NCBI RefSeq assembly: GCF_000002075.1
Contig: NW_004797643.1
Span: 71,946 to 135,945 of the forward strand
DNA from: Aplysia californica
Taxonomy: Eukaryota; Mollusca; Gastropoda; Aplysiida; Aplysiidae
Direction of reading: 5' to 3'
Length of the DNA stretch: 64,000 nucleotides
Below are positions 18,821 through 31,061 of the stretch, piece after piece; position 1 is the first letter of the stretch, and each line of letters opens with the position of its first letter. The notes beneath the pieces were generated by a model. It was not told where the DNA came from. It saw only the letters and a program-made list of their open reading frames with translations, and made no database searches. Both the position numbers and the translations under genes were made by a program.

Positions 18821-19883
18821 ATCTCTTCAGCCAGTGAGACTGTCACTGACAAATACTTGTCTGCAACACATCCGACATTATGTAATGAGAAAAAAGACAA
18901 CGGCATAACCTTGAGTTAAAAATAATAAAATCTGTTGTGATTTGAAAGAGCATCAATAATAATACTATACTGCTATAATTTTTAAAAATACAGTAGGCCC
19001 TACTTGCAGTTTGTACAATTTTACAGGAGAGCCTAATTACGTAATATTGTAATCAAGAAAACAAATTCTTTGCAAACATCCCAAGAAAATATTTTAAAGA
19101 ACACATTTCTGATAACTTTTTTATTATCTTTCAAGCAAATGTTTTATTGGTAACAACATTTATTTTGGCTGCATTTACTGTATTTTAAAAAATGACGGCA
19201 GTATATTTACAAGAGTTAAAAAAGAAAGACTGGAATGACTCATTGTTCATTAATATATACAAGAGCTGTTCTAACACTACCACTGTGCTATGGATGTCTA
19301 ATGTTGCTATTATATAAAAATACAGCACATGTATTCGTAAAGGGTTTTTCTGCTGTCAAGCAATTTTCTTCTTACAACTTGTAATAACAGCTGCACTTAC
19401 TTAAACATATTAATGGTATCAAATTTAGCTTGCTTTCGCTAGATAATGATGGTATTGTGGCATATATAAATGAAACAATTGAATAAAGTCAGCCACTATA
19501 TATATATATAAAAGTACTATATAAAAGAAGCTTCACAAATCGACAGCTAAAAACAGAAGCCATCAAAATATAAATCATCTCCCTAAAAACTTTCAGTTGT
19601 CAGGCTACATCTCTACATTGTAGTTGTAGACGAACACATCAATCGAAGAACGTTTTCCATCTCAATACCGGTAAACTGTAAGTAAACAGAAAACAGCAGA
19701 TAGAAATTTTGTAAGACGGTTTCATGGAGGTGGAGTTCATGTACTGATTTCTCCCTATTGCTATAAATTATAAATAATTCACAGTAATCTTCAACTTCAA
19801 TTGCACAAAAAGATGTTGACTTTTCACACAAGCAAATCACAAACATCAGAAATTCATCCACACACTAGGAGTGAGACGCAACG

Positions 19884-20032
19884 TTAAGAGTCTTTTCTCT
19901 GGCGTTTCTCTCTCCGACTCCTCAGCTCCGCCTTCTTGCTAGGGTCACTTTTAGCTCCATCATTGTCAGGGAAGATAATTTCTCTGACAAAGCGAATTTT
20001 GGAGAAAAACAGGTGCCACATGATCATCCAAG
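19884..20032 (-). CDS. Last coding exon of an unrecognised small membrane protein
   Basis: On the minus strand the acceptor TTTTCATTTTCCTCAG leads into 49 codons and TAA. The peptide is WMIMWHLFFSKIRFVREIIF, then PDNDGAKSDPSKKAEL and a basic tail RSRREKRQRKDS. The hydrophobic start plus charged, lysine/arginine-rich end suggests the C-terminal membrane segment and cytosolic tail of a small membrane protein. I do not recognise the family. Coding character rests on the clean acceptor and residue make-up. Confidence 0.5.
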
Positions 20033-20571
20033 CTGAGGAAAATGAAAAGACATCATTTTACTTAGTACCAGTTCACCTAATGCAGCAAGGACTGGGATGC
20101 GATGTATGAATCATTTTTGTTGTGCTTGACTTAAAGTTTACTCTGATACAAAAATAGGCCGGGATGCATCAAATCTTCATTCCTTTCTGAATATTTTGGT
20201 TGGTAATACATTCTTTTAGCTTGAAATCTATCTTTTCAATACTGAAAATGCCAACATTTACTATTTTAAAACTAAGCTTGCTGCAATAAATCAGAAAATA
20301 GGCTTAATACTTGTAAGAATTAATCAAAAGAAATACACCTGCAACTAGATACTTAACACTAAATTTTCACATAGATCATCTTCATTTTAAGTGAAAATGT
20401 TATCTTTGTATCAAAAAAACTTTTTAATTTTTATTCTGAGAAAATAATTCTGATACCAAATCTAATGCAACAGGATAACATTTAAGAAGAGAATGTTAAA
20501 AATATTTGACATTGCATTTTTGAGCACAATGTGCAAATATTTTTTAAAAACCCACCATTTCTAGAGACAAC

Positions 20572-20636
20572 CCACAAATAAACAAACTTTGCAAGCCCAA
20601 CCAAACTTCTTCAGCCAAGAGATACTTGTGCATAGA
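20572..20636 (-). CDS. Possible upstream exon of the same minus-strand gene
   Basis: Acceptor TTTTCTACAG and donor TGTGG|GTTGTC bound 65 nt whose phase (1 out) joins the next exon as G|CT. It encodes SWLKKFGWACKVCLFV, extending the hydrophobic stretch. Weak donor; no upstream partner found, though a CpG-rich stretch at 21535-21660 could be its promoter. Confidence 0.3.
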
Positions 20637-21534
20637 CTGTAGAAAATGACCCAGACACCGAGTTCACACATTTGATAAAAGAATAAGAGGATGCAAAAAC
20701 ATCAAAATATTGAAAATGTTATCAATTTGAAAATGTAAAGAAAATTCACCAGTGTGATTAATAGATACACATTCATCAAATTAAAGATAAAGAACACTTT
20801 CGCATGAAATGAGAAATTATCATAATTAATATCAATGTTGTTTGGTTTCAAACGAGAGGCATTTCTTTTCTTCTGAGCAATACTTGACATGCTCCAACCA
20901 CTTGGAATAAAACAGTCTTTCAAAAAAAATTATTATTCAGTCATTCAGACGCATTTGGCATAGAGGCAAATAAATAAGCTACCAGCAAGACGTTTTTCAT
21001 TTGGCTCAAATGGTATAGATTATTAAGTCAAAATTTTAATGATTATCATTAACAACATTAAGAGAAAAATTTAAAAATTATAAGGCAGAGATCAGAGAGA
21101 GTTACAACTTTAAACTATGTATCCACTTATTAAATACAATTAAGTATCAAATGGAACAAACAGATGATAGAAAGAATTAAAATACCAAGTTCAAATTTTT
21201 TTTTTTGAGTTCAGAGAATGAAAGAATCAGAGCAGATAAATTTTTAAATGGCAAACTTATAAGCAACTCTTGTCTCTATCTGTACTCTATGTTTGTTGAG
21301 ATGTTACTTTTTATCCAACTCTAAAGAAACTGTATACGCAGTAGCTACATTCATGGCGCCCTGAATGTATTTAGTTTGCAATTTAATTTAAGAATGATTT
21401 TGCTCACTTCACCCCCTACCCTTTTACTACTTCTTTTTTTCATCCCTTCCCACCCCTCTTCCCGCGTTGGCCTTCTTCCATTCTCCCTTGTGTCTTCTTT
21501 TATTTTTAAATTGTCAAGCGTTGCTAGGTCCGCA

Positions 21535-21660
21535 CATGGGAAAAGGATCAAAGTTAAGTGCTGCGCACTGAGCGAGCGAGGCCAAGTTGACCGAGGCTGT
21601 TTTGTTGTGCTCGCCTTCGCTCTCCATAAACCGGTAACTTGTTTATACCGGAATCTCCAG
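21535..21660 (-). promoter_or_regulatory. GC/CpG-enriched patch in AT-rich surroundings
   Basis: GCGCACTGAGCGAGCGAGGC and neighbours stand out from flanking AT-rich DNA. It could be a promoter for the minus-strand gene below or a repeat remnant. Inference only. Confidence 0.25.
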
Positions 21661-21856
21661 AAATCACCCAATACCTCCTCAAAATTTCTATGATATGTCA
21701 TTTGCTATGCTATCTATTACTCTGGATAAAATATTGATCTGCTATACAATTTTATTGTATTTGAAAACTTCTTGATTCTAAATAAATTATTTTTAAAAGC
21801 CCCACAAAAATGGAAATAATATTGTCTTAAAACTCAACATCCACTCAGTGGAAATC

Positions 21857-22254
21857 ACTCAAGCTGGTTGAGCTTGAGCATAAAATCCACGCACTCGTTC
21901 AAGCGCAATACAGGGACATGCAGAGAGCCTTTTGTGGATTGGAAGAGTGTGACCTGTGCGATGAGTTCAAACATTCTAGAGTCCAGAGGGATGTCTGGTT
22001 CCAATTTTCAGATCAGCACCGGAAGAAACATCTGGCAAAATTCTTGAAGCAATATAAAGATGCTGGACTTGTTCGTTCCACAACAGGTGGACAGGGTGTA
22101 GTAAGAATCCCAAAGGCAAAGAGTAAGAAGCCAGGGCAAGTAAAACGAAAAAGGACAGCCAGAACACATACACCATCCAAGAAACTGAAGCTGGAGAGAG
22201 AGCGAGAGAGAGCGAGAGAGAGCGAGAGAGAGAGAGAGATTCAAGATTCAAAAT
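21857..22254 (+). CDS. Orphan coding-like block with basic tail
   Basis: After CAACATCCACTCAG an open frame begins WKSLKLVELEHKIHALVQAQ and continues through CGLEECDLCDEFKHSRVQRD and HRKKHLAKFLKQYKDAGL to a Lys/Arg-rich, NLS-like end (KKPGQVKRKRTARTH). Real coding probably ends before the GA microsatellite at 22195; the rest of the frame is repeat. Composition is protein-like with a Cys pair, but no family is recognised. It may be an exon, a pseudo-exon or an element-derived fragment. Confidence 0.35.
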
Positions 22255-23075
22255 GATTTATTGATTTGAAAGGCCTTGGGCCCATACATCCACATATTTT
22301 AACATATGGTTCGGCAATTACATACATTGGTGCAGCACATTGGATGTTTAACATAAATTGGACATGCACGCCCACATACACGCATGCACGCACGCACGCA
22401 CACTCACGTGACGCACGCACATACACACTCACGTGACGCACGCACATACGTACATACATACATACACACATACACACATACACACATGCATGCATGCATG
22501 CATGCATGCATGCATGCATGCATACATACATACATACATACATACATACATACATACATACATACATACATACATAAGAGCAAACAGAAATAGAACTTCC
22601 ACACAGTGCTATGAATGAGGCAGCGAGAGAAATCGGGACATGTTTCACTCTGAGAAGTGAATACCATTATCTTTTTCATACATACATTACATATAAAATA
22701 GTACCCATTACAGTAGATACAGAGTTACATATATGCGAGTGAATACCTTTTCCCTAGGACAGACGTGTCCGTATAACAACATAATTTAGGAATGAGATTA
22801 ACTTTTTACAATGGACTTCATCTGAACAGACTAATATGCCATTGAGCTTAGACATTGGCCCTTCGGGTGTCTGAAGTCTGACGCACTCTGGTAAAAGCTG
22901 CTCTCGTATTTCATTATATCGTGAACGTCTGAACAATACATGGAATTCATTTTCTACATACTTTTCATCACACTGGAGGCAACGATAACTGTCGACAATC
23001 CCCAACCGGAACAGATTATTTTTCAACGACAAACTGAAAGTTCTGAGTAATGCAAGGATCCTTCTACCTCTTGCA
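22241..23075 (-). mobile_element. LINE 3' end fragment
   Basis: On the minus strand 22754-23032 encodes a reverse-transcriptase C-terminal tail: YRCLQCDEKYVENEFHVLF, then RYNEIREQLLPE. This is the Cys/His motif of non-LTR elements, with the usual last Cys replaced by Arg. A 3' UTR with microsatellites follows and ends in the repeated tail TTGAATCTTGAATC at about 22245. The 5' part is absent. Confidence 0.75.
22370..22575. repeat. (TGCA)n and (CATA)n microsatellite
   Basis: CGCACGCA, TGCATGCA and CATACATA runs in the LINE 3' UTR. Confidence 0.95.
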
Positions 23076-23414
23076 GAGATGGTGAATAGAGAGAGAGAGA
23101 GAGAGGTAATGCAAGGTACTTCCTCATTTTGAAGTGATATTATTTAATAAGTTAACATTTGCTGCCCTCACTCTTTACCATTGTTGCTCATGCAGTTTTT
23201 TTGTTGGTTTTTATTTTAGCTCCCCAGACCCCCTATTTTCTAGGTTTATTTTTAGCTGCATGGAAATGAGTATTGCTTCACAATAGGCTGTCTTTGCTTT
23301 TTATAACCTGAGGTTTGGTCCCAGAAGTTTAAGAAATTAATGTAGTTTGACGGTTACAAATATTACGTGAGTGACCGCTTTGTTTTTTTATTGACAAGTA
23401 TTGTTTCTTATAAT

Positions 23415-24652
23415 CTGTCCTCAGAGAAATTCGCGCCCGCAACCCGCAAGTTGCGCGCGCAACTTTTGCCCTCAGCGCAACTTTTGCCATTTTCGTTAAT
23501 TCGAGAATGTTAGCCAATTTTCAGCAAAAGTTGGAAAAATTATAAAAAAATTTCTTTAAAAATTAAAAACACCTAAACTTTCTTCCAAGACTAAAAATAA
23601 TGACACCAAGGGGGATAATTCGCTCCTTTGCACTATGCGGTGCCCATCCAGTGCCCACCCATTATGGATGGGATCGGGACCTAATCGGGACAAGTCAGGT
23701 CGGGTCGAGATGATCGCCCGACTTGTCGTCTGAAAACAATCTGTTTGTTTTTTAAGGGAACGAGTCGGGTGTGATCAACTTGTGAGTCACGATAGCCGTT
23801 TTGCGTCATCAATCTGGCGGGCAAACCGACCCGACTCGACCCCCCCCAATAGTCCTGTTTGGATTGAATCATCTTCCAGCTAGATTTAGATTTAGATCTA
23901 GTCTAGATCTAGATTAAATCAATCTAAACACGATCGTCTGATTACTTACCTTGCGTAGTTCCATAGCACTTTGTAGATAGATCCAGTATAAAAATTTGTG
24001 AAAGACTTTAAATCTTAGGCTAGGAGCTAGGAGGGTAGATCTAGGCATGGATCAATTCATCCAGAAAACCCCTAATGACAAGTAGATCTAGTCTAATTTT
24101 GATTTACACCGGAGCGGTTAAAGTGGTAAAATGACCATTGTACCATAATAATTAAGGGGGGGGGGGGGGCGCTACACCCCCCAAAGTCAAAATTCGGCTC
24201 AAAATTATGGAATTTGAGTTGTAGGCAATTTTAGCTTCCTCAGCCTCTCCTACAACTATTTCATCACATAAGAACCCCCCAAAACCGTATTTTCTCCCAT
24301 ACCGGGAATGTTTGTCACCGCCATTTCCTCATAAAGTCAGTATTTTTTTTTTCTTTATCGGCCGTTTTCTCAAAACGCGACTTTTCTCTATACTTTTTTG
24401 AATAACTCCACTATTTTTCATCCAATCTTCATGAAATTTTCAAAGAATGAAGAGAAGATATAATACTAAAAATTTGTCTGTTGAATTTTTGATATATGGA
24501 ATAGATTTTTGTTGGTGGTGTCTGGAGTGTGGATTTTTACATATTTTTTTTAGCTATACACGTTTTGCAACTTTTCTTGCAACTTTTGCAAATTTTTCTT
24601 GCAACTGTTTGCAACTTTTGCTATTTTCAAAAGCAACTTTCTCTGAGGACAG
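23415..24652. mobile_element. DNA transposon remnant with TATAAT target duplication
   Basis: Inverted ends CTGTCCTCAGAGAAA / TTTCTCTGAGGACAG and a 6-bp duplication TATAAT at 23409-23414 and 24653-24658. GCAACTTTTGC motifs repeat in subterminal positions at both ends. No transposase ORF. Confidence 0.8.
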
Positions 24653-24659
24653 TATAATA

Positions 24660-25245
24660 AATTAAATTGCATTGGCTTCCTTTGAAATATTCTGGCTAAG
24701 TTTGATCTCAATTTCAGCTGCTAGGCTTTTGAAACAGAGTCCCCATAACATATTTAGAAAATTTCCGTTATTAGAATGTATTATTATTAGTACAGTTGTG
24801 TGAGAAAATTGACATTAGGAATGAAAATGGGAATTCCAACTATTTCAGTGCACTTGGCTTCTTATTTCGTTCCTCTTTAAATTTTTTCCCCCTTAAAATT
24901 CACAGAAAACTTCAGAGTTCTTAAGAGAAATCAAGAAAGTTTTTATCTTAGCATCTAAGGTGTTTTATGAAGAGTTATCTTTGGTGACACTTAAAATCTG
25001 TCGCCTGGTTCTTGGCTCTTTTTATTAGAGAAAATGATGGTTTGTGAAATCTTTGCTCAACTTCATTCTTTATTTTGTTTTAACTGATAAGCGACTGCTC
25101 AGGTTGTAATTAATAGCCTGTACTTCTTAGAATTTTAATTAGTGTTGTACAGTTGACAGGTCCTGACCTAAAATCTTGTTGAATCCCAGTGTTCGTTATA
25201 AGAAACATAAGGTTTTGTGTAGATAATTACAGACACTGAGCAAGT
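24660..25245. other. Intergenic, AT-rich, nothing recognised
   Basis: No ORF of note and no repeat boundary seen. Confidence 0.4.
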
Positions 25246-25246
25246 A

Positions 25247-27545
25247 CAGTGGAGTCCACTTATACAGGGTCCCCACCAAATCCTGGAAAATTTTTTCAAG
25301 ACCCCCAAATTTTTTTCAAGACCCCAATTCGAGGGAAAAATCAGGCCGCTGCGCGTCAAGAATGATCCCCAAAAAAGCCAATCTATCAAAGATAAAAAGT
25401 CAAAATGTCTATAAATGAATGCAAATGTACATTTTGTAGTATAGTCTTCAAACAATAGATGACTATAATACTGGGTGACTGCCAAACCAGCTTCTCAATT
25501 TTCCAAGGGAGGGGCCTCATCCATTTTCCAGGAACATAACAATGAAAGCGTGTGCTCCATTTATATTTAATATAATACATGTATACATGTTTGTGAATAC
25601 ACACACACACACACATGTAGGTACATTATATCCAGTCAACAACATGTCAGTGTGGCACTGGGATCTTGAGAGACTTTGGTATTTCAGTCTGTTCTTACTT
25701 ATTTATATTTTCCCATCATCATATTAGCCAACATAACAAACTATAGGCCCTATATAAAAAAATGAATCCTGTTTTGAGCCTGAAAAAGGACCTAGAACTA
25801 GAAAATCGACTGTCAATAACCAGTCTGGGTGTCCTGATTCATATAATAAACGTGAAGACGAAAACCATTGCTGCAACTCAAAGTAGAGTAATAACTAGAA
25901 TGGCTCAAGTACACCTATTCAGTGGGAGAGGTGTAAGAACTGGGGGGGCGGGGGGCGCAAGATGCAGTGACACTGAAAATCTGCCAATCTTGAACAGAAA
26001 GCTAATAAAATATAGATATAAATTAGAATCACCCCATCCAATGAAACGCGAACACTTTAGTTCAATAACAAGGCATGATTGATCCTGATTCCACACAAGG
26101 CCTGCACCAACGCGCGCTTTGCAGAGAGCACTAAAGTAGTAATCAAAATGCTAAAAACTTGCTTCCAAGTTCAGTTTTTGTCCTCTAGCGTTGCATTCAG
26201 CTTCTCCCCCCCCCCCCCTCCCAATCCCCTTCCACGAGTGTATCTTATAAAGGAGTCCTATACTTCACAACGCTCAGACCGCCGGTACTCACAGGTTCAT
26301 TGACCGGTCACGAGGGCGAACCTGTCAAGACGCTTGTATAACTTCTTTTTCTTTTTTTTTTTCCACAAGCGACAGCAGAGGACAATTTTTAATATTGATT
26401 TATTTTCAAGGCGACACAGCGTTCATAATGCACAACCTGCATGTTACAAATGTTGCGTTTTCTATCAGACTATTACCGGAAAATTTCTGGGCGGTAACGA
26501 AAGCAGATCTTGATTCTTCCCGATCGAGCCTCGGTGTCACACATACATTTCCGTCACAGCGGTTCAATTACGTTTCCTCTTTAGGATTCATCAACCATAC
26601 AGTCTAGATAGCTGCACATTACACAGGCCCTATCCTTTCCCGACTTACCGACCCATCACAAAATTCCCGACTTTTTCCCGACCCATCTCAAAATTCCCGA
26701 CTTTTTCCCGATTTCCCGACCCTGTGGGGACCCTGCTTATAACGAGTCCGGAAAAAACGAGAAGTCTGTTATAAAGGCACTATTCTAAAAACCCGTTTTT
26801 TTCTCCTCTTTACCTTCGTAAATAAAATACTGCTGTAGCGCTATCAGACAAACATGCAAGTCGGTTATAGCGGAATATTGCTGCTGCTGTGCTCAGTGCA
26901 TAGGCCAATTATATTATAATGTAAAACCTCGCCAGTTGAGAAACTTGTACTTGTTGGTGATCTAGCGAAACAAATAATAGGAGAGCCCATGTGCGTCAAC
27001 AATGAAGGCTGGAGCAACTGAGTAGGGAGGGTGTGGCATGCACAGACAAGCAGAACGCATCGCGTGATAGGCCAGCGTAAGCCTAGTTTAGATTATGAAG
27101 GCCTACCAATACCATGCCTCTCACTTCTCCTATGCGGGGATGGAGGGATCACAGCAATGTGATGGATGGAGCGAATGCGTGACGTGCGCAAGCAGACAGA
27201 ATGTACCACCGGGTGGGGTGGGGGAAAATACAGCGGGCGACTTAGCCCAGAGCCCTTTCTTTCTGATTGCCAACACCGAGCTGTCAGTCCACATCGCTAG
27301 ATCTAGCGCTAGTAAAGAAAGAAACCTGATTCGATTTTTGATCAAGTAAGACCTAGAGGTCATGTTGAAACAAAATCATCATCGGGGGAGAGAGCAAAAG
27401 GAAATAAACAGAACACCAAACTCATGGATTAGGCCTGCTTTACAGTTTCCCTTGAATTTATTACTGGATCCCTTATACCGAGAATCCTGCTATAACGGAC
27501 ATTTTGCTCCGGTCCCCTCCTTCTCGTTATAACAGGATTCCACTG
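25247..27545. mobile_element. Pogo-like (TA-target) MITE, interrupted by another element
   Basis: Ends CAGTGGAGTCCACTTATA / TAACAGGATTCCACTG with TA on both outer sides (25245-25246, 27546-27547). The body (e.g. GCGCTATCAGACAAACATGC) matches the uninterrupted copy at 57767-58532. About 1.47 kb of unrelated element is inserted 18 bp from the left end. Confidence 0.85.
25265..26735. mobile_element. Inner transposon with CAGGGTCCCCAC ends, CTTATA target duplication
   Basis: Inverted ends CAGGGTCCCCAC / GTGGGGACCCTG; CTTATA at 25259-25264 and 26736-26741. The left end carries two CAAGACCCC-type motifs and the right end CCCGACTTTTTCCCGA motifs. Small frames only. Family unassigned; the ends look hAT-like but a 6-bp duplication does not fit hAT (8 bp). 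Confidence 0.85.
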
Positions 27546-27549
27546 TAAT

Positions 27550-28840
27550 GTATAAAGAGAAGTCACAAGTACAGATTTTTCACATTCATTATAATGTAAT
27601 GATGCAGTATTTAATTTTTGTTATCTTGTGCATGTTGTGAAGTATTCTAAGGAGAAGTGGTGAAATTATTAAAACTTCGCTTATCACTTATTATAATATT
27701 TCCTGGATATTTCCTGAACAATGCACAGAAACGTCATGTCATGTAAGCGTTTCTGTACCCTAAACCTAAAGTGGTGTTTGAAGAGATTTTACAGCAAAGG
27801 GTAGAAGATACTAGAATCTTTTTAAAAGAAAATAATTGCCACTTTTTTTTCTCAAAAAGCATGTTTTACACGCTTCAGTTTTAGTAGGAAACCTTCATTC
27901 TATTTCTATTGATTAATCAAGTAGTTGCCAAGTTCTAGTTTTATGTTTTTACGGTTTCTAAAATTGAAAAGAGAACTATTTTCGCCTTTTTGGACCTTTA
28001 TCAGCGTTTTCTTAACATACTATTTTCACAAACTTTACCCTATATTTCTGCTGTATTTTATTCAATTTTCATGTAACTTTCACAGAATGTTAATGACACC
28101 TAGTTCTAGAAACTGTCTTGAGGAATTTTTGATTGCATATCATGTAGCTTTTGATAAATGGAATCAGAAAGTGATTTTCCCCCCTTTTTTTTCAGTTTTG
28201 CAATAAGCCGATTTTTTAAGTGCCGTAAAAAGAAAACTAAAATAAAAAATTCCTCAAGACAATTTTTCTATTAGATATCTGTACTTTTCCTTAGATGTAC
28301 ATATTGCCAGATAAGTTTTTGAAATAAAAACAAATAAGTCAAACCAAGTGAAATATTGTCTTTTATAATACTATTGTATTTTTTCTGTTTTTGTTTTTGT
28401 TTAAATAATTTATTCAGGATCAAGAAGTACCCAAATACGATAATATAGTATTACAGATCAACAGCCTACTTTATATCCACAGAGCGATAGATAGCACAGC
28501 AAAAAACATATTTTTTTAATTATCAAAGAAATTTTGAGGTTTCAGGAGGTTTTGGGTGGTTTTTGCGTGGTTTCGGGGGGTTTGGGAGGTTTCTGTTGTT
28601 TTCGGGAGGTTCCGGTATAAACAAGTAGCCTACCCTGCCTAAACTCTGCTGCATTCGAACCATTTATTTTACGCGCAAGTATTTCCGTACTGTTTCCTCA
28701 TTCACTTTGAGTTTGAACGACCGTAGCGTTTCAGTCATACCTTTGTGCCAAAAGTGGAAGATTCAGGGATCTGTGAATCGTAAAGGTAGGCGAGCCACTG
28801 CGTATAGAATAGACCTAGATCTATCTATGTATTGAATGGA
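27550..28840. other. Intergenic, AT-rich, no gene seen
   Basis: A T-rich frame at 27925-28206 is low complexity and not convincing. G-rich TTTTGGGTGGTTTTT repeats lie near 28540-28615. Confidence 0.4.
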
Positions 28841-28844
28841 AATA

Positions 28845-29075
28845 GCACTAGAATCTAGATATATGAATCTAGATCAAGATTTAGATCTAGTAGACACCTA
28901 GAACTAGGTTCATGGGAGATCTTGTAGTTCAGTTCGTTTAAGTCCACAATTCATTTGTTTACATCTAGAAGTCTTGATGACCAAATAGGCAACACAAAGA
29001 ACAGGGATGCAACCTAATTGCAAAACATCAAGTTATGGTGAAATTCAGGGGGGCATGATCCCCTGGACCCCCCTC
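28845..29075 (+). repeat. Arm fragment of a long inverted repeat (outer part)
   Basis: AAGTCTTGATGACCAAATAG and AGAACAGGGATGCAACCTAA are inverted relative to 35250-35330. Confidence 0.6.
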
Positions 29076-29079
29076 CCCT

Positions 29080-30690
29080 CCATATTTTTATTAAGGAAGG
29101 ACTTCCGTAACGAGCGATCACCCCATCAAACACAATAAAGAAGAGGCCTAGACCTAACCCTACCCCTTACCCCTAACCCTACCCCCCAAGCCCTTAATTC
29201 CGCTCTGTCTCACAGTGGTCGCTGTTACGGAAGTCGAAGTCCTCCCTTTATTAGGTCAGGGAGTGCCCCCCTGACACCCCCCTACTCTTGACTAAGTCCA
29301 GTGATTATATTAACTTGATTTTATGTTTATAAAGTTTATTATTGTTCGCGTTGGAAGCTGAAAGATGGATTTAAAATTCATTTTTTAAAAATTTAGGAGG
29401 GCGTAAAATGTAAACAATCCCCAACAAGCCTTCATTCAAGAATCAAGCCATCCATTGCCATCTCATGATTCTCACCTATGACGATCAAAATAAGAGTGAA
29501 AGTCAACAAAAATATCATAGAAAGTATCTGCGTGGCTAGGTCTTCCCAGTCCCAAGTCATTTTGAGGTGGATCTATTCAACTGTTTACTTCAGTAATTTG
29601 GAAACCATTGGTGTTGGATACACAGTCCAACTGTTATTTCTTCCACGAACTGTGGGTCATGCTTGCTGCCTTATCAACAACAAAGTTGAACGAAGACTCG
29701 CACTTGCCAGTGACATACAGTTTTCATCTCTGTTACGATCAAAATAGTATGGGGCCTGCAACTCCAGCAATTGCACATGCCATGAGTAATTTCGAGCGCA
29801 ACTCTTGGCATCTAAGTTTTATAATACGTCAGTTATGTTGCTTAAAGCAGGTGGGTTTCAATGTTAATTTTGTGTCTGAAGCGTGGTTTATAAACATTAA
29901 CAAGCATACTCTTAAGAAGAATTTTCAATGATTCAATCATCATGCAAAGAAGCAAGAAGAAAATAAAATATTCATTAACCTCTAATGTCTCTGTTTGCAA
30001 CTCTCAAACTCCTTCCTCTCTCTCTTTCTCTCTTTCTTTCCCTTCGTCTTTTTTGGCTCGTTTGAAAGTTATTTTGTATCATCCTAAATATGTACCAGAG
30101 AGTTTTACAGTAAACTGATAATAATACATGCAAAGGAAACCAAAACCAAAGTGGCAATCTGAAGCGCCTTTCTCACAACATTGTCTCACAATCAATATAA
30201 GGCCTACTGTTGCTAAAATTTAGTCTTTGGTTTGACTTCATTTTCACAGAGCCTTCTGCTAGTTTATTTGATTTGCAATTTTGCCAAATAGAATATGCTA
30301 AATATCACGATTGGCGAGTGGTGAATAGACGTACTTACGAAAAAAAACTCATATTTGTGTTATCTATTAGAGTTTAATTTCAATATTGATATCAAAAGTT
30401 ATATATGACAATAAGCTGAATAAAATCAAGCATCAACAGTATGTTTTATTACCTCCCTACTTTTCACGTGGAAAAGACTGGCATGATATCTGAATGTCAA
30501 AATGGCAGCCCACATGACGAAATGTAACCTGCAGCAGATACTGAAGTCATGCATTTCGCACCACAGTCAAAGTTCACCACTGCTGGTTTTTGGAAATAAG
30601 AAGGTAAGTAGGGTTGCATAAGGAATGTTGATCCCAGACAATATAATATTTGCTTTAAATTTTGTTAAATCAGAATCTGTTTTTGTTAAA
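29080..30690. other. Intergenic, no gene seen
   Basis: Contains a short run of telomere-like CCCTAACCC/CCCTACCC units at 29150-29190 and otherwise AT-rich DNA with short frames. Confidence 0.4.
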
Positions 30691-30779
30691 TGATGTCCGT
30701 AACACACAACAACAAGAAGATTATTAAGAATTAAGAAGAGATGATTTTGTAGTCTCGTTCGTTAAAGTCGAGAGCAGGG

Positions 30780-31058
30780 AGGTTTCAGGGGGAAGCCCCC
30801 CTGACCTAAAAAAAATATGGAGGTGGGATGCCCCCCTGAATTTTATCCTAATTTGATGTTGGCTATTGTTAGGGGACTGTACTGTACGCCCCAATAGCGC
30901 TTGTTGGCGCTAGGGGATCGTACGTCCTACCTGCACTAAGGCTTGGTGTTATGGGACCGTACACAGATATGCATGCATCTGGACTTTACAAAAATACTGG
31001 AGGAAAACGGCCAGTTTAACGAAGCTCCTGGCGTAAGGAGTTATTACTAGGAGAATGT
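30780..31058 (+). repeat. Long inverted repeat, left arm
   Basis: TTGTTAGGGGACTGTACTGT through CGGCCAGTTTAACGAAGCTC and GAGTTATTACTAGGAG is inverted at 35023-35260. Confidence 0.8.
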
Positions 31059-31061
31059 TTA

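Noticed and set aside
22384-22679. Frames of HTYIHTYI and CMYVCMYV type
   Set aside because: Microsatellite in the LINE 3' UTR.
29150-29190. Telomere-like CCCTAACCC units
   Set aside because: Only a few irregular units within a repeat; not a telomere or interstitial array.
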